From positions 3,309,763-3,371,762 of the forward strand of contig RPFO01000154.1 of the NCBI GenBank assembly GCA_009746045.1: a DNA stretch of 62,000 nt. Reading direction: 5' to 3'. Below the pieces are notes generated by a model that saw nothing but the letters and a program-made list of their open reading frames with translations, was not told where the DNA came from and did not search any database. Positions 1 through 10,311 of this stretch are shown here, piece by piece (positions within the stretch are counted from its first letter, which is position 1; each line of letters starts with the position of its first letter). Position numbers and translations under genes: made by a program. The stretch is from Mesostigma viride (Eukaryota; Streptophyta; Mesostigmatophyceae; Mesostigmatales; Mesostigmataceae).

Positions 1-1308
1 CTGCGTAGAGGTAGGTTGCAGCTGGGAGGCTGGAAGGGTTGTGGGTGAAAACCCAAAGCAGCCCTGCATCTCCGAGTAATAAGTGATGGGGTTCAAGGTC
101 ATGGTTGTTGATAGTGGTAACGAGTGTCAAGGTAACTACAGGTGTGTGTGACGGACGCATGATGCTTTATTTGCTGCTGGCTATGAGTTCTTTTTCATTC
201 TCTAACTCATGCATGCATGAACGTATTAGAAGCCTAGCATTACTGGTACTCATTGGTATGGACATGGTTGTATGTAAAACAAAGGACAAGCACTGAATAT
301 ACATCAACGAGACAATCATACCATAGTGGGCTATATACCAACTCAAAAACTCAACATCGAATGCTGGCTTTTTGCTGAACATGATGTACTGTTGTTTCTC
401 CCTGGCATGGCCGCTGCACCATCCACGATGCAGGTGATTGGTGTGGACAACGCGCTGGGGAGCTTTTTCTTGGGCAAGCAGAGGCGACTCTTGATGAGAA
501 AGAATTTGCGTGGGGCTTTCCCTGCTGCACCCACCGCCACTGAATGACAGTAATCTGCTCATCTGTTGATGTTATTGAGATGTAGGCACTGTGGCCCATA
601 ATAGTGTGGTGCAAGAGGGTCAACCTTGCGCTGGCAAACATACATAGCTGGTTGTCTCATGGATAAATCGCAGATGCTTCGATCACACAGAGATTAAGCC
701 CAAAACTTGCTTTCTCAGCGCCGCACAAAAAGGGCTATGGCCGGCAAAGTACCAGGTATCCTGAAATTTCAATATTGCACCACGTTCAATGGAATCAAAT
801 CACATGACTGTATAAAAGTGTCATGGAGGGCCTACTGTGGGGATACAGGCTAGTTGGTGAAGGCGCCTCTTTATAAATTTAGATCACGTGATAACATCAC
901 AGAGCATCAATGGAGTGGGGCGGTCTGGTGGAGGGGTACAAAGACCTAACATCTAAATTGAATTTGCCAACGACATCACGCTCATCGAGCGGCCGGCGTC
1001 TGCCCAGCTTTGGCTGGACTGCCTGGCGCTAGGAAGCCCATGCTGTCGGTCTCGAAATCAGCCCCAAAACGGAGCCCATGGCCCTCAGCATGTGCTACAC
1101 TAGACGTGACGGGCTCACACCCGGGCAGCCTCCTGGTTTGTCTGTAATATGGAGGCAGATGGTACGCAAGGATAGATGGCAAGTAGTGATGAAGGAGACC
1201 ACCCCCCAAGTCTGTGGGGGCTCCGCATGTGACCGCGTATGGCATTCATAGCGATTCGGGCCGCGGTGCCCACACCCCTGTAACTAGGACCTAGATAGCT
1301 TACACCAT
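1..1308. other. No recognisable gene
   Basis: Only short overlapping reading frames occur on both strands, none with a motif I recognise. The stretch lies left of the tandem hairpin repeat and the Penelope-like remnant and may be an older decayed repeat. Confidence 0.4.
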
Positions 1309-1512
1309 CCATTCCATCCCATGTTCCCCTCCCACTGAGGACTTATGCTCACGTGACGCAGTCACGTGTCTATTAATTAATTAATTAATCCATTCCATCG
1401 ATCCCATGTTCCCCGCGCTATTAATTAATTAATTAATTAATCCCATGTTCCCCTCCCACGGAGGACTTATGCTCACGTGACGCAGTCACGTTTCTATTAA
1501 TTAATTAATTCA
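1309..1512. repeat. Tandem repeat with CACGTGAC hairpin and TTAA runs
   Basis: About two and a half imperfect units are seen. Each has the words CCCATGTTCCCCTCCCAC and GAGGACTTATGCT, a hairpin CACGTGAC-GCA-GTCACGTG, and a run of TTAA repeats. Hairpins sit at 1350-1368 and 1474-1492; the second has one changed end base. The middle unit has lost its hairpin. The same block occurs reverse-complemented at 38220-38275, so this is a dispersed family. Confidence 0.75.
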
Positions 1513-1894
1513 TGGCCCTCAGCCCGGCAGGGCCCCCACCCCAGCTCCGCCTCTCAGACGATACCACGGTAAACTACCCTGCTTCAGTCCGCTTTGAAAC
1601 AAGCTGCTCGGCAGTTGGCTCCCCGACCCCGAGGACGTACGTGACGACCCAGCTATCGTCATGGCGTGGGGGCAGCTATGCCATGTTTCCAAACGTCCAA
1701 GAACTGCACACGGTGCAAAGGCAAAAATCCGGAGGACAGCACTTTCAAATGTGCGGCGGGAACCAAAAGCCCGCGTATGCCAGAAAACATCGTGTTGCTG
1801 CAGCGACGCGACGGTGTGGACAACGAATCCAGTGCCAAGCTCGGAACGGCCGCAAAGGAGTTCTGGCATCACAGGGTTCAGACGTGCGGAGATA
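1513..1894. other. Unassigned stretch with weak coding look
   Basis: Plus-strand frames stay open across most of the stretch, and one carries a C-x2-C cluster (NCTRCKGKNP) like a small zinc-binding motif. On the minus strand it lies just after the C-terminus of the Penelope-like protein. I see no family match in either direction and do not call a gene. Confidence 0.25.
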
Positions 1895-3161
1895 CTACGC
1901 GATCGAGCCGGTCCACGACCTGTTTGTAGAGCTTGAGCCAACTAAATTAGGGGCAGCAGCGAACAGATGTACATGTGGGTGACGTTTCAAAAAACACCGG
2001 ACTTGACGGAGCATAATGTCTCGTTCATAGCCTTTGACCAACAAACGATGCACTTGAGAGTTCAACAAGAGTCGTGATGAAATCGACACGATAAGAACAA
2101 AGACGGGAAAAACGACGCAACTGACTAAGAACAACACCATATTTCGCTGTGTGGGAAAGGAGACTGCACAGTCTCCTGAATATCGGGGTAGCAAATAAAG
2201 GAATTTGCTGCATGATATTTGGGATCCTTGCGCTTATCAGTCATAGACAGCCGTACGCCAGCCCTTCGTGTTATGGGTAATGTTATGATCGAGGTAATTT
2301 CAACTAGTATCCTCCGACGTGAGCTTTCATGTGAGGGACGCTTGCGGGTAGATGCCATTCAGACCAGCTGTGATATACATGGTTTAATGGGTTGCGAAAT
2401 CAGGGTTGTCGAAAGCAATGACGTCATCAATGTATCGACATGTGTGGATAAAACGCCTGATGAGAACATCATCATTTGAGGTGCCCAATGAGATTCTCCA
2501 TGAATGCAAGCTCATAATAAGTGTATAGATAATAGTAGAGGTTTGCAAGGAGCCCGGCACAGTTAGTGCCCATCAATCCATCATAGGGATGCCAATAGCT
2601 TGTTGGTATACATCACCCGCAAAACAAATGAAGGTGTTTATCAACAAGATAAGAGATCCAATGAACAAGGTCAGCCATTCGTGATGATATAATTATAAGC
2701 ATCCCGCACGATAGCACCTGCCGCAATCCCTGAGAGCCACGTTGCCGTGGGCTTGGTCTGAGAAACACACGTGTATGCACGTGCAGGCGGTTTCGCCCGT
2801 GAGGCCTACGTGCGTACAGACGAATAATAAGGAGGCTATCTAAACGAGCTTTCAAATCGTGCAAATCTAGTGTGGTATATAGAGTGGTGAAATCATAGGT
2901 GGCTATGGGCATAGATACGTATATACGCTTCTCTGCGGCTGTCTTAGAACGGCTAAGGGCGGCAAGGCGTAGGAGTACTTGGGCTGAGTCTATGGCGATC
3001 CCTACCAACTACCGGCGCGCATTCATACCGGGCATTCGACAGCACCTCCACCCATAATGCATTGGCTTCGGGGAGAAGAGCATTCAAGGCATGGTGCCCA
3101 GATGAGTTTCGATAAAGGCATCAGTGGGGCGGAATGCGACGCAGAAATGGTGCTCAAAGCA
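1895..3161 (-). pseudogene. Penelope-like reverse transcriptase, C-terminal two thirds, decayed
   Basis: Read on the minus strand from 3008 down, the frames give the Penelope-like signature YDFTTLYTTL with DLKARL (motif A region). Next come GLMGTNCAGLLANLYY near 2500-2580 (the GIPMGTNCAP-type motif) and RYIDDVIAFDN at about 2415-2440, the catalytic YIDD. A thumb-like part follows with TDKRKDPKYH, YGVVLSQLRRFSR and LLVKGYERD. Several frameshifts and stops break it, so it cannot encode a working protein. No GIY-YIG endonuclease motif is seen after it. The N-terminal part lies at 5178-5830, separated by a DNA transposon. Motif order and wording fit Penelope-like elements better than LINEs or LTR elements. 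Confidence 0.82.
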
Positions 3162-3208
3162 GTTGACAGCAGAGTGAGATCGTACGTTATACGCGTTATA
3201 CGGTCACG

Positions 3209-3262
3209 GTGGAGTATAATGTATAATACGGTATAATACGGTATAATACGGTATTATACGTT
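3209..3262. repeat. Subterminal TATAATACGG repeats
   Basis: Four tandem or near-tandem copies of a 10-bp word lie just inside the left end. Matching copies in inverse orientation lie at 5118-5152 near the right end, and more occur at 4791-4811. Repeated subterminal words of this kind commonly serve as transposase binding sites in hAT elements; that role is inferred here. Confidence 0.6.
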
Positions 3263-3726
3263 TTCGTACGGACACACTCAGAATACTCTGATTTTACACA
3301 TTTTAAGACACCCACCATCAATCCACATACATGTTTTTAACACTGTTTTGGACATAATCCAAGGTTGCCCTACCCTCGGCTATACTCTATACGGTGGATA
3401 TTGTGGACACGATCGATGTATTGCATGTAATACTGAGAATGTAAACGTGCGCATGCATAATTGTGTGTATGTGTATATATGTGGCTTTATATTGGTTATG
3501 TTTACTTGGGTGCCTTCACTTTGATGCAAGTAATTATATATTTTAATATATATATGTGGCTGTGCATGCACGCAAATACTACAGTAGTATACAATTAATG
3601 CATGTAGTATGTTTGCATGGTGCGATGCTATGTGAATATACTGAGCTGCATGTGACTACAGGTGTGTGACTCGTGGTGTGCATTAATTAATTAATTAACT
3701 GAATTAATTAATTAATATTAATTAAT

Positions 3727-3754
3727 CTCGTGTCCCCGTTGGGGAACCACGGAG
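3727..3754 (+). repeat. GC hairpin of type B after TTAATTAA run
   Basis: The 28-bp block starts CTCGTG, has a CCCC-GTT-GGGG core and ends CACGGAG, and can fold into a hairpin. It follows directly on a TTAATTAA-rich run, as does the related copy at 38533-38560. The two copies differ at bases that shift but keep the pairing. Confidence 0.6.
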
Positions 3755-4033
3755 GCTAAACAGGTGGGGATGTGATAAGTAACTCACATATTCTCACCTT
3801 CCATACAACAACCTTGTTTTCCAGCAGGCTGAAGAGCATGACAGGCGTCTATGAGCTCGCCAGCTCCTTGCAACGGTGATGCCGCTCCCAGGCAGCTAGG
3901 GTCCTTGACTACGCAATATAGAATGTCTACCGTGTGAAAACCTCCATACAGGAAGCGTAGCAAAGCCAGATAACTGCCCGATCAATTCTGGGTAGCTTTA
4001 GGAAGCATGGCATACGCAGCGTAAGGAAAACCA

Positions 4034-4695
4034 TTGAAAGCTGCGGAAAATCTGATAGCACAACTGCAACAAGTGGAGAACAAAATAGCGAGAAAAACCC
4101 AGAAACGGCGCAAAAAGTTTCATGCCAGGTTCATTAAGAGCGCAAACAGACTGGGCGGTGACATGCGGCAAATCAACGTACCACGGCCGGCATTATTTCC
4201 TACCCAGGCGCGCAAGAAAAGCCAGCCAGCCATGGATGGATTAACCGCGGATCGCGCAGGCCTGAACGAGATCATTTTAGAAATGACAGGAAATGGCCGC
4301 AGATCGAAGATGCTTAGGTTATTTTCATGGTGTCCGTTACTAAACGGCTCTTGCTGCATCAAACTAACCCACGAATGTCGAGTTCTACCGTCGCAGGCAC
4401 ACATGCTAGATTATTCATCGCGGCCAAATTGACGTTGGATGAGACCCCCGTCCAAATCTGTACCAACAAAGGCAGCGAATTTGCAAATAGTGCAGATCTT
4501 GCTATGAAACATCATAATAGAACATCACTTTTAACCATCGGCTTAATTTTTTCGCCTGTCGCCCGCCGGATTAGCCATATTTTAACGGAACGCACGTCGC
4601 CATGGCCACCTCCGCACGGTGCGCGCACTGTGCACCACAATGTCAAAATAAGATCGCGTCGAATTGTGAAAGTTCAGACGGGTCAGTACTTATAG
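4034..4695 (+). pseudogene. Decayed coding fragments inside the hAT-like element
   Basis: Two overlapping frames (4034-4432 and 4327-4695) look protein-like. The first is rich in Lys and Arg. The second contains a phrase like ICTNKGSEF, faintly reminiscent of the second catalytic region of rve-type integrases. There is no full domain, and I do not assign a function. Confidence 0.3.
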
Positions 4696-4813
4696 TAGAG
4701 ATACGAAATCTGTGGCTTCAAATCGTTGCCCTGTCGTTCTGGCATCCTAGCCGCGCAAAACGTAAAAAAAACGCGGAAAACACGGCATTATACGGTATTA
4801 TACGGTATTATCA

Positions 4814-5014
4814 GGCGGAGCCAATTTTCGGAAGAACCGTTAGGTTCGCCAGAATTGGCGAAGCTTATAAGGCCGTACACGTGAGAAAACATAGGAATAG
4901 GGGATGAAAATCCGTCAATCCATCCATACATACATACATCCATACATACATCCACCGAATTTGTCCCGAATTTGCAAGCAGAAGGGTGAGGTTCTTCCGA
5001 AAATTGGCTCCGCC
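4814..5014. repeat. 201-bp fold-back with perfect 25-bp inverted repeats
   Basis: A 25-bp sequence at 4814-4838 (starts GGCGGAGCC, ends GAAGAACC) recurs exactly reverse-complemented at 4990-5014. The interval also holds a palindrome TTCGCC-AGAATT-GGCGAA at 4845-4862 and a CATA/CATC microsatellite at 4916-4952. It may be a tiny MITE nested in the hAT-like element, but I cannot find a clear target duplication. Confidence 0.65.
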
Positions 5015-5177
5015 GTAGAGTTTCAACGGGCAAGTTGCAAACACGCACGTTACTTGATACGTCTTTATGCGCTAAAACGTATTACGTATGAAAAATCATA
5101 CGCTAAAAGCCAGCGTATTACGTATTATACCGTATTATACCGTATTATACGGCGTATGATCTCACTCTGGTTGACAG

Positions 5178-5830
5178 CCGGGAGTTTTGTGCAGCTTAAG
5201 AGTGAGATATAGATAATATGGGGGCGTAGTGGTGGTGGCGCGTCGCTGCCGCTTATATGGAATGCCCGAGCAACAATGTTTTGGTTGTGTAGAAAAGCCG
5301 GCCCGATGAGCAGCATGCACGGTGATACTGGCGGTGGACTGTGCACGCTGAACATAGGTAGGGCTGGACGCCATGACTCGTAGTGCAAAGTAGCAAGGTA
5401 GTGCTCACTCTTGCAGATAAAAGCAAAGTTGCAGTTGGCACTCTTGTCAACACACGTGATGATAAAGTCCTGCTTGAAGTGGTCAAGAAGTGCTTTATCT
5501 GTGGTGTTGAGCCAGGTGGTGCGGTGGACCTGCCGGAGATGGTAATCAAGCCTTGTGAGACGTGCATTGCATTCGTGAATGATGGCGCTAAACCACGGGT
5601 CCATGGCAAGGGGAGCAAGCTGGAGGTCCGTGCAAATGGCATTGCAGAATTTGCGCAGTGATGTTGAGAGCAGTGCATTCACCTCTTTGGCACACGTGCG
5701 CTGGACCCACGGCCGAAACTTGGTGCCTTTGGCAAAAAGGTCTACAATTAGCGTGTGGCACGGCAGGAGGGCTGAGGTCAGCGGTCATGATCGACGCGCT
5801 GTGAGGTGTGATCAAGGTACTTGAAATACC
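5178..5830 (-). pseudogene. Penelope-like reverse transcriptase, N-terminal part
   Basis: On the minus strand the protein includes DFIITCVDKSANCNFAFICK, which resembles the N-terminal Penelope-like motif (V-x-DKA-x-N-x-FVCK). In another frame LKLHKTPGCQPE matches the following LHKTP motif. It stops exactly where the hAT-like transposon is inserted and continues at 3161 and below. Upstream in other frames, down from 5770, more of the N-terminus can be followed (LIVDLFAKGTKFRPWVQ). At least two frameshifts separate these pieces, so it is a remnant of one element with the 1895-3161 segment. Confidence 0.72.
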
Positions 5831-6509
5831 GTTGTTGTTGGCAAGCCGGGCAGGGCCCTGCCAAGATGGTGGCCAGCTCGGTACGTGGGCGTTGCATCAC
5901 GGCTGACCTTCCTGTACGCTGAAAATTTGTCCCAAGGTGGGAGAGGGAGAGTAATGCCAGGCGGCAATCGAAGTGCCGAATTAAGTGTTGCGCACCACGA
6001 GCGGCATCGCAGCCTGCATGCAGTTGCGGCAAATTATGCAGAATGTGGGGCAAACACAGCTCATCCATCGCAGCATGAATGAAAGATGAGATCCGAGTAA
6101 ACGATGCGTACGCAGTGCATCTGCATTCCCATTGACACGGTGCCGGACGATACGTGAGAGAAGGCCACGCAGACTAGTGGCATGGGAGCGGGAGACTTGC
6201 AGATCAGCAGGGGAGCACGACCTGACGGCAATGTGTAAGCTGGTAAGCTTCTTCAAGCTGCAGGCTTCGAGATAGGATGAATGAAAGTTGCCGCGTTGCA
6301 TAAGCCGAGACATGTGACGCAGGCAGCGGAGACTGGTGGAGTAAAGGGAAGGAGCGGGGGACACATGTGTGTAAGGTGGAGGGGCATGTGGGCAACGGTG
6401 TGGGGCCGTGTTGGTCTGCACGGCAGTACGGGGTACTCGGTAAAACCCTTGCGTACTGTAAAAATACAGGTATTTTTGCGAGGGGTAAAAAATACGCAAA
6501 AAAATACGC
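5831..6509. other. Unassigned, possible 5' part of the Penelope-like element
   Basis: Minus-strand frames stay open over much of 5980-6430 but show no domain I know. From about 6425 the sequence turns into AT-rich words with TACGGGGTA and AAATACGC. Similar words continue at 32088-32135 on the other side of the Copia element, so that element landed in this small repeat. Confidence 0.35.
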
Positions 6510-6514
6510 AGTAC

Positions 6515-6691
6515 AGTTAACGTAAAGGATTTACGTTAGATGGATAGAGATTGTTACGCTCTTTCCAGCGGCACCTTGAACGCCTCATTTGGTTAAGGAA
6601 CGTAAAAGTTATGACGTTTCCTAGGCTGTGCCGACAGTACCCGGCGCGCCACTGTGGGCGCGTACGGACACAGGATGTACAAGTGTCACTT
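6515..6691 (+). repeat. 5' LTR of Copia A, first 177 bp
   Basis: This matches 31461-31637 of the 3' LTR with one visible base difference. It starts AGTTAACG and has a hairpin AACGTAAA-GGA-TTTACGTT near its start. It is cut off by the left end of CACTA-like element E1. Confidence 0.88.
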
Positions 6692-7902
6692 CACATCACC
6701 TAAAATCGGTCCGTCCGGTTACATGAGATCCTGGGAATTTTGGCGCGAACGCGTCGCGTTGAGGACGACGGGACCAGAAAAATTCCACCTCGCATGGCTG
6801 TCGACCCTATGTCCGCCGGAATATCAGTCAAAAGTCAATTATGCATGTTAAGTCGCTGCGATGGATGCAAACGACGCGTAAACTCTCCTGCTTTGCGATG
6901 ATGCATGGTAGATATTATTCGCGTATGTTCATGCGTCAAAATAATTCGCAAACTGAGACGCTGATTTTTTGTGTCGGCCAGATCTGGAATTGGCAGCGAA
7001 AATGCATGTTTATTAATTGTGGGGGAAACTTTTTTGTTGGAAGCTCACAATTCCCAAAAGGTGGAATCCGAATGGGCTTCAAGTCTACTTTCACGAGCGC
7101 TAATCAGTTTTTCGAGAAACGAATCACATTTTCCAGGCTGTCGCATTACCTGCCGGCAGGTCAGATTTTGCTGTTTTCAGTGACGTTTACGACCGTCCTT
7201 GCTTGATGCGTTTCTTCCTTTTTTTCGGCTCACGGCATGGCGGGGCTTGTTCCAACATGCCTGCGGAGGTGTAAGCTGTGTAGCCATGATTTAAAAGTCA
7301 CATATTGCTCTCGCGCCACCATCTGTTACTGCTCGACACTGCAAGAAACACTGGTTGCCTGCTCGCAACGCAAGCACAAGCACGACAACGGTGCCCTAAT
7401 CCACATCCAGGCGTGTATTTCCGAGAAAAACTTCAGGCTTTTGTCGCGGCATACCTTCGGTGTTCCAAGCCGTTCACCGCTCCCCGAAATAGTCTTATGA
7501 CTCGCTTTTATAGCATTGTGGGTTCGCGTCCGCCATCTCCGCCGGGTGCTGACACGAGATGTTCGCGCTGAACCTGGACTGCAAGGTCGCCCGCTACCGG
7601 TTAGCTGTACGTATTTAGCAAGCTCTGGATGATATTGTCATGGTTTTGGTGCAGGAAGGTGCTGTGGGGGGGTCTGTCTCACATCTTTACCTAGCTTTCC
7701 TCCTCCTAGCTTGACAGCTAAGTTTGCATCAGGAAGTCATGCTTGTTGACAAAGCTCGATGGATATAAACCTTGGGATGTGCTGTGAAGGTGTTAGCATG
7801 CTTGCTTGAAGAATTGAATGCGTATTTGTGCAAGCCCTGGACATTTTTTATTAAGGGCAGTAGGTAGCAGCCACGTTCTTATTCAATTGTCTTTATTTTC
7901 AG

Positions 7903-8041
7903 GACGTCTATGTTGCCTTTACTGCACTCTGTCCTAGAGGAGTTTGATGCCACTGTAGATGACTATGACCAGTGGGGTGGTGAGGATGGGCCGGTGTGCT
8001 GGGGTGAGCCTGAAGGGCACCTTGGATCACGTGACCCTTAG
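7903..8041 (+). CDS. Possible terminal exon in E1
   Basis: The interval follows a pyrimidine-rich stretch ending TTTATTTTCAG, a good 3' splice site. It reads in one frame to TAG at 8039-8041, giving an acidic peptide with VLEEFDATVDDYDQWGGEDG. Earlier exons are not resolved; a GTACGTAT donor-like word lies near 7606-7613. It could be the end of an element-encoded protein of unknown function. Confidence 0.35.
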
Positions 8042-9358
8042 GCAATCATGCCAGGCTGTGCAGTTTATGGCTTGTGATGTATGGATGCAGCGGGTGAGGC
8101 AGGTTGTCGTTGCCGTGGCCTGTGTTAGTGAACTCTATCATCTTTTAACTTACCCAAAGCCCCCCTAGACCTAAACTGCCTCGCCTTCTTTGAGGGGTTG
8201 CCTTCTTTGAGGAGTGCCATGTCTTGAAAGGTTTGTTGGGGCCCTGGCATTTCAGAGTAGGTTGAGGTGGAGAGGGGTGGCACACTGCTAGGTGATGGCA
8301 GGGCCATCCATGTGATGCACCTTACGTTGGGATGGGGACCATGCATTTGTTCTTGTTGCTAGCATGGGCAGGGTGAGCGGCTGGGAGTAAGGTGTAAGTG
8401 CTACTTGCGCCACTGTCCGAAAGGGGAGCTCCATGCGGTGGGCAAACAGCGTTGCAAGCGTACACTTAACACAAATGTGGTCTGATGCACTCAGCTGACC
8501 TGCCATTTCTCTTGATGCACCAAACCACACTAAAGGCTTGATATAGCCGGTAGGAAATGCATGTGCATGCAGTGTCAAAAGCAGAGAGGGACACTGTTAG
8601 CACATGAGTGTGATTGTAAACCGATGAGTGTGAGCCTCCCCGTGCCATCCCATGCATTTTACACCTATTTTTGGCAAGCCCCCATCATGCCGCAGTTATG
8701 CACCGCCTATGCAAGGGGGATGAATAGACAGTTCTAGGTGTGTTGAGGGATGAGATAAGGGTAAACATGAGGAGCCATGCAGGCAAAAACGGAAGGGCGA
8801 TGTCAACAGTGTGTTTGCCCAGATTTTGATGTCAGGAGGGGCTGAAAGATCAGTGGCCACGATAAACCTAGGTGGATTTCATGAGAGATGACACGACCAT
8901 GAGAGGGTGGTAGATGAGTTCAACTGAGAAGAGCTAGCATTACATGCACAGATTCTTAATGACCTATGGACTGTCCAAGGGTTGGAGTTCAGTGCACGTT
9001 CCAAAGACTATGATGAGCATGACGATGATGGCAAGGGGGCGGGGGGGCGCAATTAGGACAGGCACTGATGCAGAATTATGTTGTACAGCAGCTAGGTGCT
9101 GAGCTCAATTGAATAGCAGCCCAAGCCACTGCTGTCCTTGATTGCGCTTTGTATTTCCATGTAGCAGAGAGGCACCTGGCAGATATATATTTGGATTAGC
9201 TGCTATAAGACACGCACAGCAGGGGTGCCCAGCAGAGTGGGCCAAGTACTGCAAAGGAGATTGTGTGTGCTGCCGAGCGGGGCCCGTTTAGAAAAGAGAC
9301 TGGTCAGCCGACAGGCACGACTGGTCAGCCAAGCTCCCCTTCTTGAGGCTTGTAGGCA
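8042..9358. other. E1 interior, no gene seen
   Basis: Only short unrelated reading frames are present. A short direct repeat, CTTCTTTGAGG, occurs twice at about 8184-8212. The stretch ends at the CTATG duplication flanking the Gypsy element. Confidence 0.5.
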
Positions 9359-9363
9359 CTATG

Positions 9364-9935
9364 TGTTACGCCGCGGATATCTACCTCCACCTCTACCTCT
9401 AATGGGCCTGATACTACCTAAACTGGTCAGGCCTCCTCTACTTAACCCTCTGGCGAAAGACGAACGTGACGGAGCTGATCTCAATGCATTAACGTAAGTG
9501 TTGCTATAATACGCCATACAACCATTTACCAAAACCCGTTTACTCCAGGAATAGAGGAAGGAAACACAACTACACTGCCGTGACCCAAGCCTAAATGTGT
9601 CAATTCACTTAACACACGCCGAGTAACCACACAAGGAGTGGAACGTGCATAAATGGTCACCAACGGTCCAACAGGCTCGGGCCGACCTGGCCCTCGCCTG
9701 CAGAACCACAGAAACACAGGCAGGTGCACAGATGCACGCCGGTCCACTACATTCTACAAAAGGATAAGGACCACTAATATAGTACGCGGCGCGGCGCCCA
9801 AAGGCACCCAATATACCACAGTACTGTTACGGGGACAATCATGTCCAGACTAGAACTGCACGTAACCTAGGAACAACCGAGGCCAAGGACCTAATTTACG
9901 TCCGTAACTACAACGAATTGTTACGCGACGTAACA
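9364..9935 (-). repeat. 3' LTR of the Gypsy element
   Basis: This is the left copy of the 572-bp direct repeat, with ends TGTTACG...CGTAACA. All long stretches compared with the copy at 23122-23693 are identical. In element orientation it is preceded by a G-rich polypurine tract at 9936-9948. Confidence 0.93.
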
Positions 9936-9948
9936 CCTCCCCCCCCAC
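9936..9948 (-). promoter_or_regulatory. Polypurine tract of the Gypsy element
   Basis: On the minus strand this reads GTGGGGGGGGAGG directly before the 3' LTR. That is the expected place for the primer of plus-strand DNA synthesis. Confidence 0.75.
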
Positions 9949-10311
9949 AAAAGGTAGGGAGCCCTCTCCCTACGCAGAGAGGAGGGAACCAGAGGGGTAG
10001 GAAAATAATCCTAACGCACCCAGCACACACCAACACAATCGATAGACCATCCCAGATACAAAGCACCAATAGTTCACACGGTCTCCACCACCACGCCGGG
10101 TGGTGTAGGGTTAGCCAGCACCAAGCCTGGTGGTAGGTTCCCCTAACTGCCTGGAACGGAGTCCTGGCCGGGGGGACGGCACTGGGCAGGACACACAGAG
10201 TAAACACATCAGCGCTAAGGACCAAGAACAGCCAACCAACTGGCCAGAATATGAGGGCGACTCTACATACCGGAGGGACAACACCCTCAGGTCGGGCCTA
10301 AGGCCCTCTAT
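9949..10311. other. Untranslated region between ORF3 and the Gypsy 3' LTR
   Basis: No reading frame of note on the element's strand. It separates the end of the accessory ORF at 10312 from the polypurine tract. Confidence 0.5.

Larger units (their letters stand above)
3170..5169. mobile_element. hAT-like non-autonomous DNA transposon, 2,000 bp
   Basis: The left end CAGAGTGAGATCGTACG (3170-3186) and the right end (5153-5169) are inverted repeats matching at 16 of 17 bases. The flanks are a perfect 8-bp duplication, GTTGACAG, at 3162-3169 and 5170-5177. An 8-bp duplication and ends starting CAGAG fit the hAT superfamily. Removing the insert and one duplication rejoins the two parts of the Penelope-like gene. 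Both subterminal regions hold copies of TATAATACGG. I see no hAT transposase inside, so it probably depends on an enzyme encoded elsewhere. Confidence 0.88.

Noticed and set aside
3727-3760. Helitron 3' end (hairpin followed by CTAA)
   Set aside because: The second hairpin copy is not followed by CTRR, and no TC start or Rep/helicase is seen.
4327-4695. rve-type integrase
   Set aside because: Only one phrase resembles a catalytic region; no second motif, and the frame is short.
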